Below are positions 5,183 through 6,279 of a stretch of 6,279 nucleotides of DNA, piece after piece; position 1 is the first letter of the stretch; every line of letters begins with the position of its first letter. This DNA comes from JBGPYM01 sp041493205. Its GTDB lineage: Bacteria; Bacteroidota; Ignavibacteria; UBA10030; UBA6906. The stretch lies in assembly GCA_041493205.1 (NCBI GenBank), contig JBGPYM010000193.1, positions 1 through 6,279 on the forward strand. Direction: 5' to 3'. The translations under genes and the position numbers were made by a program. The notes beneath the pieces were generated by a model that worked only from the letters and a program-made list of their open reading frames with translations, did no database searches and was not told where the DNA came from.

Positions 5183-6279
5183 ATGGACGATTTCCGGATA
5201 GAAAAAGACTCCCTCGGCGAGGTGAGAGTTCCGCAGGGTGCGTACTGGGGTGCACAAACGCAGCGGGCGATCGAGAATTTTCCCGTGAGCGGGATCGTGT
5301 TTCCCCCCGCATTCATCCGCTCACTGGCACTCATCAAGCGCGCCTGCGCCGAAGTGAACAGGGACCTCAGACTTCTGGACCGCCGCATCGCCGCCGCGAT
5401 CATCCGCGCCTCCGATGAGATCGTGAACGGGCGGTTCACGGACCAGTTCCCCCTCGATATCTTCCAGACCGGGTCGGGAACTTCAACCAACATGAACGCG
5501 AACGAAGTGATCGCTGCCAGGGCGAATGAGATCCTGACCGGTGCCAGGCACTCGAGTGCCCCGGTGCATCCGAACGATCACGTGAACATGGGGCAATCGT
5601 CGAATGACGTGATTCCCGCCGCGATCCACGTTGCGGCCATGATGGAAACGCGCGGGCAACTCCTGCCTGCCCTGAAAATTCTCCGGCAGGCGATCGTCGC
5701 AAAACAACTGAAGTATCGCGCGGTGATCAAGACAGGCCGGACACACCTCATGGACGCGACCCCGCTGACGCTGGAACAGGAAATGTCGGGGTGGGCGGCT
5801 CAGGTGGAACATGCCATCGCGCGGATACAGGACACTCTTCCGCGGCTGTCGGAACTGGCGCTGGGAGGGACCGCCGTCGGCACCGGGATTAATGCGCCGC
5901 CGGGATTCGGCAGGCGCGTGGCGAAGCGCCTCTCCGCGCGTACCGGGATCGGATTCCGCGAAGCACCCAATCATTTCGAAGCGCAGGCCGCGCAGGATGC
6001 TGTCGTCGAGCTCTCCGGCCAGCTCAGGACCTATGCCACAGCCCTCCTGAAAATCGCCAATGACCTGAGGCTGATGAACAGCGGACCCTTCGGCGGGCTG
6101 GCAGAAATCCGGCTTCCCGCACTGCAGCCCGGCTCCTCCATCATGCCGGGGAAAGTGAACCCCGTGATCCCCGAGGCCGCCCGCATGGTTGCGGCGCAGG
6201 TCATCGGGAATGATGCGACGGTGGCACTTGCAAACGCACTGGGCGACTTTCAGCTCAATGTGATGCTGCCGGTGATGGC
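5183..6279 (+). CDS. fumC: Class II fumarate hydratase (fumarase C), 3' end cut by window
   Basis: The frame runs open to the window edge; 365 complete codons are visible of a usual length of about 460. The enzyme converts fumarate and L-malate into each other in the citric acid cycle, in the cytoplasm, as an iron-independent homotetramer. Visible signatures are GSGTSTNMN with T100, HPND with H129, QSSND with S139, S140 and N141, GRTHLMDATPLT with T187 and H188, and GSSIMPGKVNPV with the catalytic S318, K324 and N326. E331 follows. These positions coincide with the E. coli FumC numbering as I remember it, so no large insertion or deletion is present. The related aspartase is less likely because of the GRTHLMDATPLT motif. 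The VNPVIPEA and IGND segments resemble aspartase but also occur in many bacterial fumarases. Residue 198 is Glu where Gly is usual (TLEQE, not TLGQE). The ribosome site is weak (AAAGAG at 5167-5172), and coupling with the exonuclease gene six bases upstream is plausible. Confidence 0.9.
   Translation, partial: MDDFRIEKDSLGEVRVPQGAYWGAQTQRAIENFPVSGIVFPPAFIRSLALIKRACAEVNRDLRLLDRRIAAAIIRASDEIVNGRFTDQFPLDIFQTGSGTSTNMNANEVIAARANEILTGARHSSAPVHPNDHVNMGQSSNDVIPAAIHVAAMMETRGQLLPALKILRQAIVAKQLKYRAVIKTGRTHLMDATPLTLEQEMSGWAAQVEHAIARIQDTLPRLSELALGGTAVGTGINAPPGFGRRVAKRLSARTGIGFREAPNHFEAQAAQDAVVELSGQLRTYATALLKIANDLRLMNSGPFGGLAEIRLPALQPGSSIMPGKVNPVIPEAARMVAAQVIGNDATVALANALGDFQLNVMLPVM

Noticed and set aside
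5183..6279. Aspartate ammonia-lyase instead of fumarase
   Set aside because: The VNPVIPE and IGND segments recall aspartase, but GRTHLMDATPLT and the HPND/QSSND segments fit class II fumarase better.

Overview
This window is an ordinary-looking stretch of bacterial chromosome, rich in G+C by eye. All seven recognisable genes lie on the + strand, and the gaps between them are short. No rRNA, tRNA, CRISPR array, insertion sequence, integrase or phage gene is visible. The outer two genes are cut by the window edges: the first has no start and the last has no stop.

The host is probably a didermic bacterium, because there is a type II lipoprotein signal and several secreted proteins. The gene families and one promoter-like site (TTTG, 19 bases, TAGATTTC) are compatible with the Bacteroidota/Ignavibacteriota side of the FCB group. 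This placement is an inference with moderate-to-low confidence; the high G+C would fit an environmental, uncultivated lineage.

Layout. (1) Positions 1-1758 hold most of a polytopic DUF4153-type membrane protein with a large soluble C-terminal domain. A small secreted protein of unknown function follows at 1791-2267 and is probably co-transcribed. (2) A 178-base intergenic stretch contains two small hairpins and a weak promoter candidate. It precedes a DUF4382-like lipoprotein (2446-3282), which has two His/Asp/Glu-rich inserts and a calcium-loop-like C-terminus. A strong intrinsic terminator (3313-3346) ends this unit. (3) A tight four-gene run follows: a DinB-like metal-dependent protein (3442-3930), a secreted UlaG-like metallo-beta-lactamase-fold hydrolase (3933-4670), a stand-alone DEDDh 3'-5' exonuclease (4667-5176) and class II fumarase (5183 to the edge). 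The gaps are 2, -4 and 6 bases, so these genes are very likely one operon, although their products belong to unrelated processes.

No new defence system, mobile element or biosynthetic cluster is supported. The points most worth a second look are the promoter embedded in the terminator tail, the lipoprotein's possible metal-binding segments, the conflict over the start of the metallo-hydrolase, and a non-consensus residue next to the active-site region of the fumarase.
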